Positions 50,197-60,900 of a stretch of DNA of 64,000 nucleotides are shown piece after piece. Source of the DNA: Balanoglossus misakiensis (taxonomy: Eukaryota; Hemichordata). The translations under genes were made by a program, and so were the position numbers. Within the stretch, counting starts at the first letter, position 1; every line of letters begins with the position of its first letter. The notes under the pieces were generated by a model that saw only the letters and a list, made by a program, of their open reading frames with translations, searched no databases and was not told the DNA's origin. The stretch is from NCBI GenBank assembly GCA_040954595.2, contig CM082584.2, positions 1,922,001-1,986,000 of the forward strand, given 5' to 3'.

Positions 50197-51008
50197 TAAA
50201 AATGTAAGATTCACAGAAGATTACTTCTTTCAGTTTTACAGGAGATCATCTAAACTTGTAAAAAAAATCTCTCTATTTTTTGCATGGCACCATGGTAAAA
50301 TATGAAAATTTGCAATGTTTGATGTTCCGTGTCTAAATCATGTTTGATCTAATTTTCACGAAATTTTCAGATTATATTACAATATATGTGCAGATACAGA
50401 TAGTGACTTATGTTTTTGATATCTGGATTATAATTTAAATTCCCAGGCGCTCAAATATGGTAAACCTAGCATTTTACCATTGCAAATGGGCGGCCATATT
50501 GGGTTGACATTTCATTAGATGGCAATATTTGTTTATACATTGCAATTTGCTGAAAATCAGTTTAATCACTGTAGTAAGTGGAAATATTTAAATTCTTGTG
50601 TATTTTAGCAATCATAAAGCTGATATTACTATCAAAAAAATGTTATACAGTTGCTTCTGGACAGCAAAAATTGCCATCATTCAAGTCAAAGTCTCAGATC
50701 GGCCCTTTTGCTTGCCTGTGTCGAGCAGATATCAAAAGTGGAGAAAGTTGGATAGTTTAATTTCTACATGTTACCTGTACTATCCTTGTAGACTATTAAC
50801 ATTAACAAGAATTTCATATTAAATTCTGGTATGATATGCATGGAAAGACTGGCTGGCTATAAATCATAAAAATCGACGCCGTTGCACCATACAGTTTTAC
50901 TGCATACACACGTATTTTAAGCAAACTGTGCCTTTCATGTATTCCACTTTTCTCCCTTCCTTGCTGGCTTTCTCTGTTTTTTTTTCTGACTGTGTCTTTA
51001 TAAAATTA

Positions 51009-51062
51009 CTATTTTTTTTTATTTTTTTTATTTATTTTTTTTTTTTGGGGGGGGGGGGGGGG
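51009..51062. repeat. T/A-rich tract followed by G-run
   Basis: T runs broken by single A are followed by about 17 G. It resembles the T-then-G tract at 39,719 and interrupts copy A of the duplicated segment. Confidence 0.85.
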
Positions 51063-51287
51063 TAATTCAATTTCTGGCTCAAAAAATTGTACTAGAGCTG
51101 GTAAGGTTTCCTGAAAATTATTCCCTGTATCTTTAACGCAGGTGTGCAAGTTCATATAAAGTTCATTGGTTAAAGGAATATTATAAGCTGATAAATTTAC
51201 TAAGCTCTTCTTTCCAGTTAGAAGCTCTGCTATATTAACAACTACTCTCAATGCTACTTCAATAATGTTGCCTGTGCAAATTGACAA
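51009..51287 (-). pseudogene. Repeated 75-residue open frame of unknown function (copy A)
   Basis: The minus-strand frame starts MSICTGNIIEVALRVV and runs to FFEPEIELP, then into the homopolymer tract. Equivalent frames lie at 55,360-55,611 and 56,712-57,023, with cores such as KKSLVNLSAYNIPLTNELYM and TCVKDTG. TTTTGATTGTCAATTTGCACAG just upstream resembles a splice acceptor, so this may be the remains of an exon. Nearly all differences between copies change amino acids (for example Val to Asp, Asn to Ile, Phe to Leu), which argues against current selection. I do not recognise the protein family. There are no obvious domains, signal peptide or membrane segment. It could equally be chance openness in a repeat. 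Confidence 0.35.
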
Positions 51288-51566
51288 TCAAAATATCCAT
51301 TAGTTAGACAACATATTTGGTTGGGTAATTACAGAATAATAACTATAATTCCATGCATACTCTACCTAAACTCAAATTAGAATATATAACTAAAATTATA
51401 GTTATACACAGGTCTATAAAATGCTAAGAAAATGTAAAATCTAGGAAAGAACACCCATGGGCATTCAGCTCTTAGCAGATAACATCAGTCACTTTGAAGA
51501 CATGTCACTTCCCAGACTTTACTAAAAATACTTCCAACTCTGACGTTAAACGCATCTCCAAAAAAT

Positions 51567-54124
51567 CCAATATGGCAACCATGAAGAAGACAATTAAAGC
51601 AACATGCTGCATTGGAGGGACCAAAGTGGTAAGCATGGTTCCAAAAGAAAGCAAAGGCTGTTTCTGTTGTGGATGCCAAGAAATGGTAAAGTAAGCCAGA
51701 GGTCATGCAAAATTGTGCTAACAAAATTTGATATCAAACTGATCAGTGTCCAACAAAAAACCAGACTTCTAAGCTCTATTGGTTAACTTGAAATAGCTTA
51801 TGTACATAATTATTGTGTTAAAGTTTAATACTTCATTAGGTGTTCCAGTCCACCAAATTTGAAGGCTGTATCTGCTGTACATTCCAAGGCATGGGATAGT
51901 AGATCAAAGGTCATTGCCAAAATTATCAAAAGATTTGGGTTTTGTCCTGGCAGCAGTAGTACTCGTGTGAACAAAATCATGACTGCTGTGCTTTTTAACA
52001 AGAGGCATATCCACATAAAATAAGTTCTGGAATAACTGGATCAAAGGACAAGCGAGAGTCGCAAATAAATTGTTTAAATCAAGTTCTGTAAAAACTTGAT
52101 CAAAGAACATGTGAAAGTAGTCTAATAATTGTGATATATTCTGGTCATATGGTGACTCATATCCATAAAAAGAATTTGTGTGGTTTTAATGAGCAGGCTA
52201 GAAATAGGAAATATTAGTCTTTTATCGGAGATCAGAAAATCCAATTTGGCTCAATAAGGTTTACCCAATCACAATTTACTTGAAAACTTGATTAGAAAAA
52301 GATTTGTGAAATTTTTCATGAGATTTTTCAAAAATCCAATATGGCAACCAAAGTGACATGACCACTAATGATATTGTTGTCAAACATTGAACCGCACAGT
52401 AAATTAGAACTTGATTTGCCTTGTAGTTGTTGAAAAGATGTCAATTTTTAAGGGTTATCAGAATATCCAATATGGCCACCATTAAGAAGAAATGGGACAG
52501 GCCCAAGCGGTTAGCATGGTTCCAACAGAAAGCAAAGGCTGTTTTGTTGTGGATGCCAAGAAATGGTAAAGTAAGCCAGAGGTCACGCAAAATTGTGACA
52601 CAAATTTTTGATCTTAAACTGATCAGTGTCCAACAAAAACCAGACTTGTAAGCTCCATTTGTTTACTTGAAATAGCTTATGTACAAAATTATTGTGTTAA
52701 AGTTTAATACTTCATTAGTTGCTTCAGTCCTCCAAATTTGAAGACTGTATCTGCTGTGCATGCCAACTTATGGAAAAGTAGATCAAAGGTCATTGCCATA
52801 ATTAGCAAAATATTTTGGTTATTTCCTGGCAGCAGCAGTACTCATGTGAACAAAATCATGACTGTTGTGCTTTTTAACAAGAGGCATATCCACATAAAAT
52901 AAGTTCTGGAATTACTGGATCAAAGGGCATATCCACATAAAATAAGTTCTGGAATTACTGGATCAAAGGACATGCGAGAGTCGCAAACAAATTGTTTATT
53001 CAAGTTTTATTATTGTCATTGAACCGCACAGTAAATTAGAACTTGATTTGCCTTGTAGTTGTTTTATAAGATGTCAATTTTTAAAGGTTATACGAAAATC
53101 CAATATGGCCGCCATGAAGGAGACAATTAAAACTAAAAGCAGCATTGGAGGGACCAAAGCGGTTAGCATGGTTCCAACAGAAAGCAAAGGCTTTATCTGT
53201 TATGGATGCTAAGAAATGGTAAGTAAGCCAGAGGTCACGCAAATTTTGGCCAACAAATTTTGATATCAAACTGAGCTGTGTCCAACAGAAAACAGACTTC
53301 TAAGCTCTTTTGGTTCACTTGAAATAGCTTATGTACATAATTATTGTGTAAAAGTTTAATACTTCATTAGGTGTTCCAGCCAAAAAAATTTGAAGACTGT
53401 ATTTGCTGTTTATTCCAAGGCATGGGATAGTAGATCAAAGGTCATTGCCAAAATTATCAAAAGATTTGGGTTATGTCCTGGCAGCAAAGGTCATAGCCAA
53501 AATTATCAAAAGATTTGGGTTATGTCCTGGCAGCAGTCGTACTCATGTGAACAAAATTATGACTGTGGTGGTTTTTAACAAGAGGCATATCTACATAAAA
53601 TAAGTTCTGGAATTACTGGATCAAAGGTCATGCGAGAGTCGCAAACACATTGTTTAATCAAGTTCTGTAAAAACTTGATCAAAGAACATGTGAAAGTAGT
53701 CTAATAATTGTGATATATTCTGGTCATATGGTGACTCATATCCATAAAAAGAATTTGTGTGGTTTCAATGAGCAAGCTAGAAATAGGAAATTTTAGTCTT
53801 TTATTGGAGATCAGAAAATCCAATTTGGCTTCAATAAGGTTTACCCAATCACAATTTACTTGAAAACTTGATTAGAAAAAGATTTTTGAAAAGTTTTAAT
53901 GATATTTTTTCAAAAATCCAAAGCCACATGACCACTAACGATATTATTGTCAAACATTGAACCGCACAGTAAATTAGAACTTGATTGGCCCTGTAGTTTT
54001 TGAAAAAAATGTCAACTTTTAAAGGTTATCCGAAAATCCAATATGGCCGCCATGAAGAAGACAATTAAAACATTTACTAAAAGCAGCATTTGAGGGACCA
54101 AAGCGGTTAACATGGTTCCAACAT
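51567..54124. repeat. Irregular tandem array of 630-940-bp units, right part
   Basis: Anchors at 51,567, 52,467, 53,100 and 54,038 give periods of 900, 633 and 938 bp. Local duplications are visible: GCATATCCACATAAAATAAG repeats at about 52,882 and 52,926, and AAAGGTCAT(T/A)GCCAAAATTA repeats at about 53,438 and 53,487. The last unit is cut at GGTTCCAACAT, where segment B begins. No gene recognised. Confidence 0.85.
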
Positions 54125-54303
54125 AAAAATGCAAGATTCACAGAAGATTACTTCTTTCAGTTTTACAGGAGATCATCTAAACTTGTAAAAAAATCTCTCT
54201 ATTTTTTCATGGCACCATGGTAAGATATGAAAATTTGCAATGTTTGATGTTCCGTGTCTCAATAATGTTTTATCTAATTTTCACGAAATTTCCAGATTAT
54301 ATT

Positions 54304-54495
54304 GAACACCTATTGCCTGGCCATGAGGGCCATAGCGACTGTTTATTACACCGGAGGGGTTGTGAGTTACCAGAATCATATGCTATTTCCCGAGGCCGCA
54401 GGCCGAGGGAAATAGCGTATGATTCTGGTAACTCACAGCCACGTGGGGGTAAAAACGGCTGCTATGGCCCGAATATAGGCCAGGCTATAGGTGTT
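54304..54495. mobile_element. Foldback hairpin element
   Basis: AACACCTATTGCCTGGCC at the left pairs with GGCCAGGCTATAGGTGTT at the right, and GGGCCATAGC pairs with GCTATGGCCC further in. The core GTTACCAGAATCATATGC with GCGTATGATTCTGGTAAC, and then TATTTCCC with GGGAAATA, close on a loop containing AGGCCGCAGGCC. Nearly the whole 190 bp can fold on itself. It has no coding capacity. Confidence 0.7.
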
Positions 54496-54741
54496 TTATA
54501 ATAAACCTCATGCTGACAGTTTGGAAAATCATGCAATTTTCTCTTGAGGTTGGCAGACGACATCTTCAGCGGTGGCCATTGTGTCAGACGCGACGCTGAT
54601 TGACGTGACCACGTTTGTCATGTGACCGGTTTATATTTTTTCTGCTATTTCCCTAACGGTTCATAGTCGATTCTATTTTCCTATCACGTGACGGATTCTG
54701 GCGAATCACGGCACAGTATTAGCATGAGGTATATTATAAAA
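54494..54741. mobile_element. Small inverted-repeat element (MITE-like) abutting the hairpin
   Basis: TTTTATAATAAACCTCATGC at the left and GCATGAGGTATATTATAAAA at the right are inverted with one mismatch over 21 bp. The 248-bp body is CpG-containing and unlike the AT-rich surroundings. The right flank returns to the copy A sequence (CAATATATGTGCAG) at once; the left flank is the foldback hairpin. On the minus strand a short start-codon context (ATGGCCACCGCTGAAG) is followed within about 20 codons by stops, so at most it is a gene remnant. Confidence 0.7.
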
Positions 54742-55359
54742 CAATATATGTGCAGATACAGATAGTGACTTAAGTTTTTGATATCTGGATTATAATTTAA
54801 ATTCCTAGGCGCTCAAATATGGTAAACCTAGCAATATACCATTGCAAATGGGCGGCCATATTGGGTTGACATTTCATTAGATGGCAATATTTTTTTATAC
54901 ACTGCAATTTGCTGAAAATCAGTTCAATCACTGTAGTAAGTGGAAACATTTAAAGTCTTGTGTATTTTAGCAATCATAAAGCTGATATTACTACCAAAAA
55001 CATTTTATACAGTTACTTCTGAACAGCAAAAATTGCCATCATTCAAGTCAAAGTCTCAGATCGGCCCTTTTGCTTGCCTGTGTCGAGTGGATATCAAAAG
55101 TGGAGAAAGTTGGATAGTTTAATTTCTACATGTTACCTGTACTATCCTTGTAGACTATTAACATTAACAAGAATTTCATATTAAATTTTGGTATGATATG
55201 CATGGAAAGACTGGCTGGCTATAAATCATGAAAATGGACGCCGTTGCACCATACAGTTTTTACTGCACACACATGTATTTTAAGCACACTGTGTCTTTCA
55301 TGTATTCCACTTTTCTCCCTTCCTTGCTGGCTTTGTCTATTTCTTTTCTGACTGTGTCT

Positions 55360-55611
55360 TTATGAAATTACTGATTTTTTTTTTGGTAATTCAACTTCTG
55401 GCTCAAATAAATGTACTAGAGCTGGTAAGGTTTCCTGAACATTAATCCCTGTATCTTTAACGCAGGTGTGCAAGTTCATATAAAGTTCATTGGTTAAAGG
55501 AATATTATAAGCTGATAAATTTACTAAGCTCTTCTTTCCAGTTAGAAGCTCTGCTATATTATCCACTACTCTCAATGCTACTTCAATAATGTTGCCTGTG
55601 CAAATTGACAA
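55360..55611 (-). pseudogene. Repeated 75-residue open frame of unknown function (copy B)
   Basis: Counterpart of the copy A frame (51,009-51,287). It reads from MSICTGNIIEVALRVV to LFEPEVELPKKKSVIS and a stop. Without the long G-run it shows how the frame ends naturally. The acceptor-like TTTGCACAG upstream is conserved. No family recognised; coding status doubtful. Confidence 0.35.
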
Positions 55612-55890
55612 TCAAAATATCCATTAGTTAGACAACATATTTGGTTGGGTAATTACAGAATAATTACTTTAATTCCATGCATACTCTACCTAAACTCAAA
55701 TTAGAATATATAACTGAAATTATAATTATAAACAGGTCTATGAAATGCTAAGAAAATGTAAAATCTAGGAAAGAACACCCATGGGCATTCAGCTCTTAGC
55801 AGATAACATCAGTCACTTTGAAGACATGTCACTTCCCAGACTTTACTAAAAAAACTTCAAACTCTGAAGTGAAACGCATCTCCAAAAAAT

Positions 55891-55971
55891 CCAATATGGC
55901 AACCATGAAGAAGACAATTAAAGCAACATGCTGCATTGCAGGGGCCAAAGTGGTTTGCATGGTTCCAACAT
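55891..55971. repeat. Truncated unit of the 630-950-bp family between copies B and C
   Basis: CCAATATGGCAACCATGAAG through GGTTCCAACA, about 80 bp, matches the start of the unit at 51,567. The breakpoint in GGTTCCAACAT(A)AAAATG is the same one used at 54,124, so B and C are tandem duplicates sharing this junction. Confidence 0.85.
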
Positions 55972-57298
55972 AAAAATGCAAGATTCACAGAAGATTACTT
56001 CTTTCAGTTTTACAGGAGATCATCTAAACTTGTAAAAAAAATCTCTCTATTTTTTGCATGGCACCATGGTAAAATATGAAAATTTGCAATGTTTGATCTT
56101 CTGTGTCTCGATCATGTTTGATCTAATTTTCACGAAATTTTCAGATTATATTACAATATATGTGCAGATACAGATAGTGACTTAAGTTTTTGATATCTGG
56201 ATTATAATTCAAATTCCCAGGCGCTCAAATATGGTAAACCTAGCATTTTACCATTGCAAATAGGCGGCCTTAATTGGGTTGACATTTCATTAGATGGCAA
56301 TATTTGTTTATACACTGCAATTTGCTGAAAATCAGTTCAATCACTGTAGTAAGTGGAAATATTTAAATTCTGATGTATTTTTAGCAATCATAAAGCTGAT
56401 ATTACTACCAAATAAATGCTATACAGTTACCTCTGGACAGCAAAAATTGCCATCATTCAAGTCATAGTCTCAGATCGGCCCTTTTGCTTGCCTGTGTCGA
56501 GCGGATATCAAAAGTGGAGAAAGTTTGATAGTTTAATTTCAACATGTTACCTGTACTATCCTTGTAGACTATTAACATTAACAAGAATTTCATATTAAAT
56601 TTTGGTATGATATGCATGGAAAGACTGGCTGCTTATAAATCATAAAAATTGACGCCGTTGCACCATACAGTTTTTACAGCACACACACGTATTTTAAGCA
56701 AACTGTGTCGTTCATGTATTCCACTTTTCTCCCTTCCTTGCTGGCTTTCTCTGTTTCTTTTCTGACTGTGTCTTTATGAAATTACTGATTTTTTTTGGTA
56801 ATTCAATTTCTGGCTCAAATAAATTTCTTAGAGCTGGTAAGGTTTCCTGAACATTAATCCCTGTATCTTTAACGCAGGTGTGCAAGTTCATATAAAGTTC
56901 ATTGGTTAAAGGAATATTATGAGCTGATAAATTTACTAAGCTCTTCTTTCCAATTAGAAGCTCTGCTATATTATCAACTACTCTTAATGCTACTTCAATA
57001 ATGTTGCCTGTGCAAATTGACAATCAAAATATCCATTAGTTAGACAACATATTTGGTTGGGTAATTACAGAATAATTACTTTAATTCCATGCATACCCTT
57101 CCTAAACTCAAATTAGAATATATAACTGAAATTATAATTATACACAGGTCTATGAAATGCTAAGAAAATGTAAAATCTAGGAAAGAACATCCATGGGCAT
57201 TCAGCTCTTAGCAGATAACATCAATCACTTTGAAGACATGTCACTTCCCAGACTTTACTAAAAAATACTTCCAACTCTGAAGTAAAACGCATCTCCAA
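55972..57298. repeat. Duplicated segment, copy C
   Basis: It runs from AAAAATGCAAGATTCACAG to CGCATCTCCA and then into unrelated DNA (AGTTGCATACAC), marking the end of the duplicated region. It lacks the insertion found in B. Confidence 0.9.
56712..57023 (-). pseudogene. Repeated open frame of unknown function (copy C)
   Basis: Third counterpart, 103 codons, starting MSICTGNIIEVALRVV. Substitutions include Thr to Ile in LLIGKKS and Tyr to His in LSAHNIP. After EIELPKK the frame differs from copy B and runs into a Lys-rich tail (KTQSEKKQRKPARK), showing that the C-terminus is not conserved. No family recognised. Confidence 0.3.
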
Positions 57299-57815
57299 GT
57301 TGCATACACAATATTATAATATACTGTTAGAGATTTATAATGGTTTAAGTGAAAAAAATACAGAGATGTAAATACCCCTGCCATTTATTCAGTGCCATGT
57401 AATGCTGCCATTATGCACTGATTGACTCTAGCCACTTTCCCAGTAGGAGGAAAAAGACCATATGCCGACTTCAGCATAAAAATCTCAGTTTACTCTGGCT
57501 AATTATATTGGAGTTCTTATCAGTGTTTCGGGACGCTTAGATGATAATCGTTGTAATGGACAACACCAACATATGACGTTAACAAGCGGGAAGAAACGAA
57601 AGTTACTCAGTTTTTGGCATTTTATTTTTATTTGCAAGACCGAGAAATTAAAATATGACAAGTTTAGAAATCAATCAGATTATACAGCATGTCCCGCTTT
57701 GAATGGTGGCCATATTGGATTCTGAACTCCCTAGTAATATAAACATATAGTGTACTTAGTGAGTCTCAGTATAGGGTAATCAACACAATCAGACAAAACT
57801 TGGGTTACCCATTGG
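57299..57815. other. No gene recognised
   Basis: AT-rich, apparently single-copy sequence. GAATGGTGGCCATATTGGAT at 57,700 echoes the 'ATGGCCGCC' theme of the repeats nearby. No ORF of note. Confidence 0.5.
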
Positions 57816-58170
57816 AATATTCCTATCAAATTTCAAAGCAATCCCATATGCAGTTTCAGAAAAATCAGTATTTTCTCCAAAATTGTATAATATCTTACTT
57901 CAATCGCTTCAGGGAACATGCCTACCAAAGCTCAAGGCGATCTGACATGCAGTTTGAAAGAAAATAAGTTTTGATGAAAAATTCCACAACTTTCACACAC
58001 AAAACGCAAATATGTAAATTTCAAGTATATTTTTAAACATCTCATTTAATTATCCCCAAGGAACAAGCCTACCAAATTTGAAAGCATCTCACAAGCGGTT
58101 TTAGAGGAAACAATTTTTGACCAAAAATGGCAAAAATTGCTACAAAATTATAAATATGCACATTTTTCAT
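57816..58170. repeat. Dispersed repeat, three diverged units
   Basis: Units begin near 57,822, 57,922 and 58,064 with variants of GCCTACCAAATTTGAAAGCA, then ATCTGACAAGCGGTTT and ATTTTTGACCAAAAATGGCA. Two further units of the same family lie at 61.4-61.7 kb. Non-coding. Confidence 0.75.
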
Positions 58171-59250
58171 CAACCAGGTTTTCATCAACTGGGACCACAC
58201 ATACAAAAGTATGCTTCCAAGCAACACGACTCTAGGAGAAAAAATCCTTGTCGCCCTGGTCAAAAAATTGGCTTATACTAAAACATCAAATCGGTTATCT
58301 CTCAAAGCTAAAAGGGTTATCACCAAACAGATTACAATGCCTAAGTTAAAATGTTTAAGACATTTTCTTTAGTTGTGGTTTTGGTTTTATCGGTTTTCCC
58401 AATAAAAATTAGGATAATTTTTTAAGTATGCCAACGGAGAGGTGGAAATCTCACCAGAAAAGCGAAAATACACCAACCACGTTTAAACCGTAAAATTAAA
58501 AAAAACACCTGCAAACACTGAAGTGACTCATATAAAAACCTCAAAGAACGTATGGAATTATGTATGGAAAAATACCGTGGTTTCCTGACCTTCCGCTAAA
58601 CAAAGACTATACGTATGGAACTATCGTTCCGTCCACCAGCAAAGAGACTTTCCAGAGAAAAACGTTCTACCCGTACCTTATGTCGCCACAGTGACGTGCC
58701 ATTTTGCCACAACCGTTCGACAGTATGGTCGACTATTTTGACACTAAACATCCTGCAGCGCTGCCATCCTTTTCAATCTCACAAACTGGCCCTACGTGCG
58801 CTTAGGCAAGAGGCCTAGCAATAAAATTCTCACAAAATATAACCCTATAAATATGACTAGACTTTCTCGATTATGACTTCCTGGTCTCCTGATTCGGGAG
58901 CCAGCGCAGCCATACCCAGAATAGCCGACAGGCTAGCTGCACGTCCGTAGCTCGGAATTGTTTCTGGAATTAAACCTACTTCTGTTCAACTACAAGGTGT
59001 TGTACGGATAGCTGCAAGTCACCCAATACCAGACAAAACAATCGAGTGACGGTAACATAGCTAAATAGGCTATTGTACTAAAAGCAATGATTCGATTATG
59101 AGCCTACCGAAAAGACGTCTTGATCCCGCGGCAAGTAGAAGGAAAGTGGTCGAAACCCGGCGTCGCACACCGGAAACGGATCAATGATCACCTGTTGTTA
59201 TGGTGAGTAGAACGTGTTACCCAATCACAGACCAAAGTTAGCATTACGAC
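58171..59250. other. CpG-containing stretch with possible 5' exon features
   Basis: CpG is not depleted here, unlike the repeats to the left. A TATA-like CTATAAATATG lies near 58,844. A short 29-codon frame (MSLPKRRLDPAASRR...) starts near 59,099. A donor-like G|GTGAGT follows position 59,202. None of these is enough to call a gene; a promoter or first exon is a possibility only. Confidence 0.25.
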
Positions 59251-59811
59251 ACACTAATGAATATGCATACATGCTACAGCTGCATATTTTATTTCTTTAG
59301 AACGCTCTGGAACATGCTCGCATTCGAAAGAATATCTCATTTGCTTTTTGAGTGTGAGTGCCTCATTGTCTACACAATAAAATCGGGGGGGGGGGGGGGC
59401 ACAGTGGGTAATTTCTACCACAGCCACGCATTTCAAACCAGGCAAGCGAACTGCAAACTTCCGATGTCTGAGCAACGGGTTTGATGTGCCTTGTGTTGTG
59501 AACACTTATTCGACTTCGAGGAAACAGAGCTATAATACTTCCTAATGTGTTTCTCTTTCTGTGTCATTTTGGTCAGTCAGACCACGATACCCGAGATCGT
59601 AAACTGCTTGGGTTAGGTCGCTTAGGAGGCTGCAACTGCGGCCACAGGTCATGTCGGTGTGTGTTGTAAACAAACATGGTAAATGCCTCCCGCACAGCAA
59701 CACGCTCGCTCTACCAGTCACTGTGCTCTACCGTACTGTCGATCGTTTCCATGTCAGTTTCACGTTGGCTCGTTATAATGTCCCTATGCTTATCGTAATC
59801 TCGGGATCGTA
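59251..59811. other. No gene recognised; G-run inside
   Basis: About 14 G follow AAAATC at 59,386-59,399. The rest is mixed CpG-containing sequence. The two overlapping opposite-strand ORFs across the G-run are not credible. Confidence 0.5.
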
Positions 59812-60345
59812 ATTATTATTTTATTATTATTATTATGATTATTATTTATCTTTATTTCAGACACAACCGTCCATAGAAATAGGTTACAAAAACTGACAAA
59901 AACACTAGAAAAGTAATAAATAAAATAAATGTAAAAAATATAATAGTTTTAAGAATCAATGTAAAATGTCAATCCAGTGGGTATGTAGTCCATAAAAGCG
60001 CATATCTCATGAGACAAGACGATTGATCAAAACATTGGGACTAGTACAGAGACGAACAGAAAAATTGAAAGCGACTTTTCTTCTCATGACGGAGAAGCAG
60101 TTTACGGCGTTTAGAACAAATATTTTAGAGGCACTTTCGTGTCCGGGTGACCAAGAAGTCTTCGAAGTGCATTGTTGTGACATACGATGATATTCCGGAT
60201 ATTATAATCGCACCATAAATGAAAGTCATAAATGTTATTACAAAAAGCATTAAATAAACACAATTTCACATCGACAGAACACGAATTGAACTTTCTCAGG
60301 AGAAAATTAGGCCTAGCCCTTCCACATGTTATGTATTCGTGTTAT
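59812..60345 (-). mobile_element. 5'-truncated non-LTR retrotransposon (L2/CR1-like), 3' end
   Basis: On the minus strand the order is: reverse-transcriptase C-terminus, stop at 59,956, about 110 bp of 3' UTR, and a tail ending AATAAAGATAAATAATAATC plus (ATA/TAA)n at 59,812-59,850. The plus strand shows this as TTATTATTATTATT. The 5' truncation is near 60,345. This is the usual structure of a dead LINE copy made by target-primed reverse transcription. Confidence 0.75.
59956..60340 (-). pseudogene. Reverse transcriptase C-terminal region, degenerate
   Basis: In one minus-strand frame it reads RARPNFLLRKFNSCSVDVKL, then CLFNAFCNNIY, and YNIRNIIVCHNNALRRLLG, ending at a TAA (60,111-60,113). These match the layout of the region after the RT fingers-palm-thumb in L2/CR1-type LINEs, which typically has '(L)IRKF..CS..VK..LF.(A)(F/Y)C' and 'AYN...R.LLG.PR'. 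The frame then shifts to KVAFNFSVRLCTSPNVLINR, an in-frame TGA (60,007-60,009) and DMRFYGLHTHWIDILH before the natural stop. One frameshift, two stops and a missing 5' end make it inactive. The family is recognised from memory of motif order, not by a database search. Confidence 0.75.
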
Positions 60346-60900
60346 GATAGTCCCACTGATCTGACAACACGCTCGCTTTTATTGTGGCCTTTTGTCCCGT
60401 TCGCCAGCACTGTGTATAGGCCTGCGTTTTCCGTTAACAGACTATCCCGTTCGCCAACTTTACTGAACTGCAAATTGAAGAATCGGTTTGCAGCTAGGAC
60501 GAAACGGCCGGGGTCGCGTACATTAAAGGCCGAACCGATAAGAATAAGTGCCGTAACGACTTGTTACCGACTGGGACGGCTACGAGCCAAGAGCATATTG
60601 CAGCTCAGTGTGGCAGGGCCGGTGGTGTGTCTTACGGGCGATGTCTCCACACACTGTACTGCTCTGTTTGATAAGAGTGTCCAAGCTTCGGACCACGGTC
60701 ATGTTCGGACTTATGTCTTAACTTTGCTTTGTAAACACATTACCAACGTACAACCCCTCCATGTTTGCAGAGAAATTAGATGAAGTCACATGGCGGAGTT
60801 CTCATCCTATCGGGATGCGTTTATCTCGGAATCGGCTGCTTTTCCATCGTCGAGTTTGATTTCATGTCCGATTCATAGTCGAGTTTTATGATGATCCCTG
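60346..60900. other. CpG-containing stretch, no gene recognised
   Basis: CAACACGCTCGCT occurs both here (about 60,366) and at about 59,698. A 183-codon plus-strand open frame (60,232-60,783) crosses it, but its first third is antisense to the LINE remnant and the remainder shows no domain, so I do not annotate it as a gene. Confidence 0.4.

Larger units (their letters stand above)
50197..51560. repeat. Duplicated segment, copy A
   Basis: It starts AAAAATGTAAGATTCACAG and ends CGCATCTCCA, joined directly to a CCAATATGGCAACCATGAAG unit. Copies B (54,125-55,884) and C (55,972-57,298) repeat it with a few percent difference. Copy A carries a long T/A tract plus about 17 G at 51,009-51,062 where copies B and C have only short T runs. 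Confidence 0.9.
54125..55884. repeat. Duplicated segment, copy B (with insertion)
   Basis: Same ends as copy A. It is longer because about 437 bp is inserted after CAGATTATATT (54,303); copy A reads straight through as CAGATTATATTACAATATAT. After the insertion it continues to CGCATCTCCA and the same CCAATATGGCAACC junction as copy A, then only about 80 bp of the unit before copy C. Confidence 0.9.

Noticed and set aside
54297-54500. Rho-independent terminator at the strong hairpin
   Set aside because: The context is eukaryotic and the hairpin is about 190 bp, typical of a foldback element.
44458-54501. Small proteins such as 'MKKTIK..SIGG' or 'WNHANRFGPSNAAF' in the 630-950-bp units
   Set aside because: They appear in several frames on both strands and each copy is broken differently, as expected for non-coding repeats.
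60232-60783. 183-codon plus-strand protein
   Set aside because: Its first part is antisense to a LINE remnant, the rest has no domain or repeat of a known family, and there is no splice or start support.
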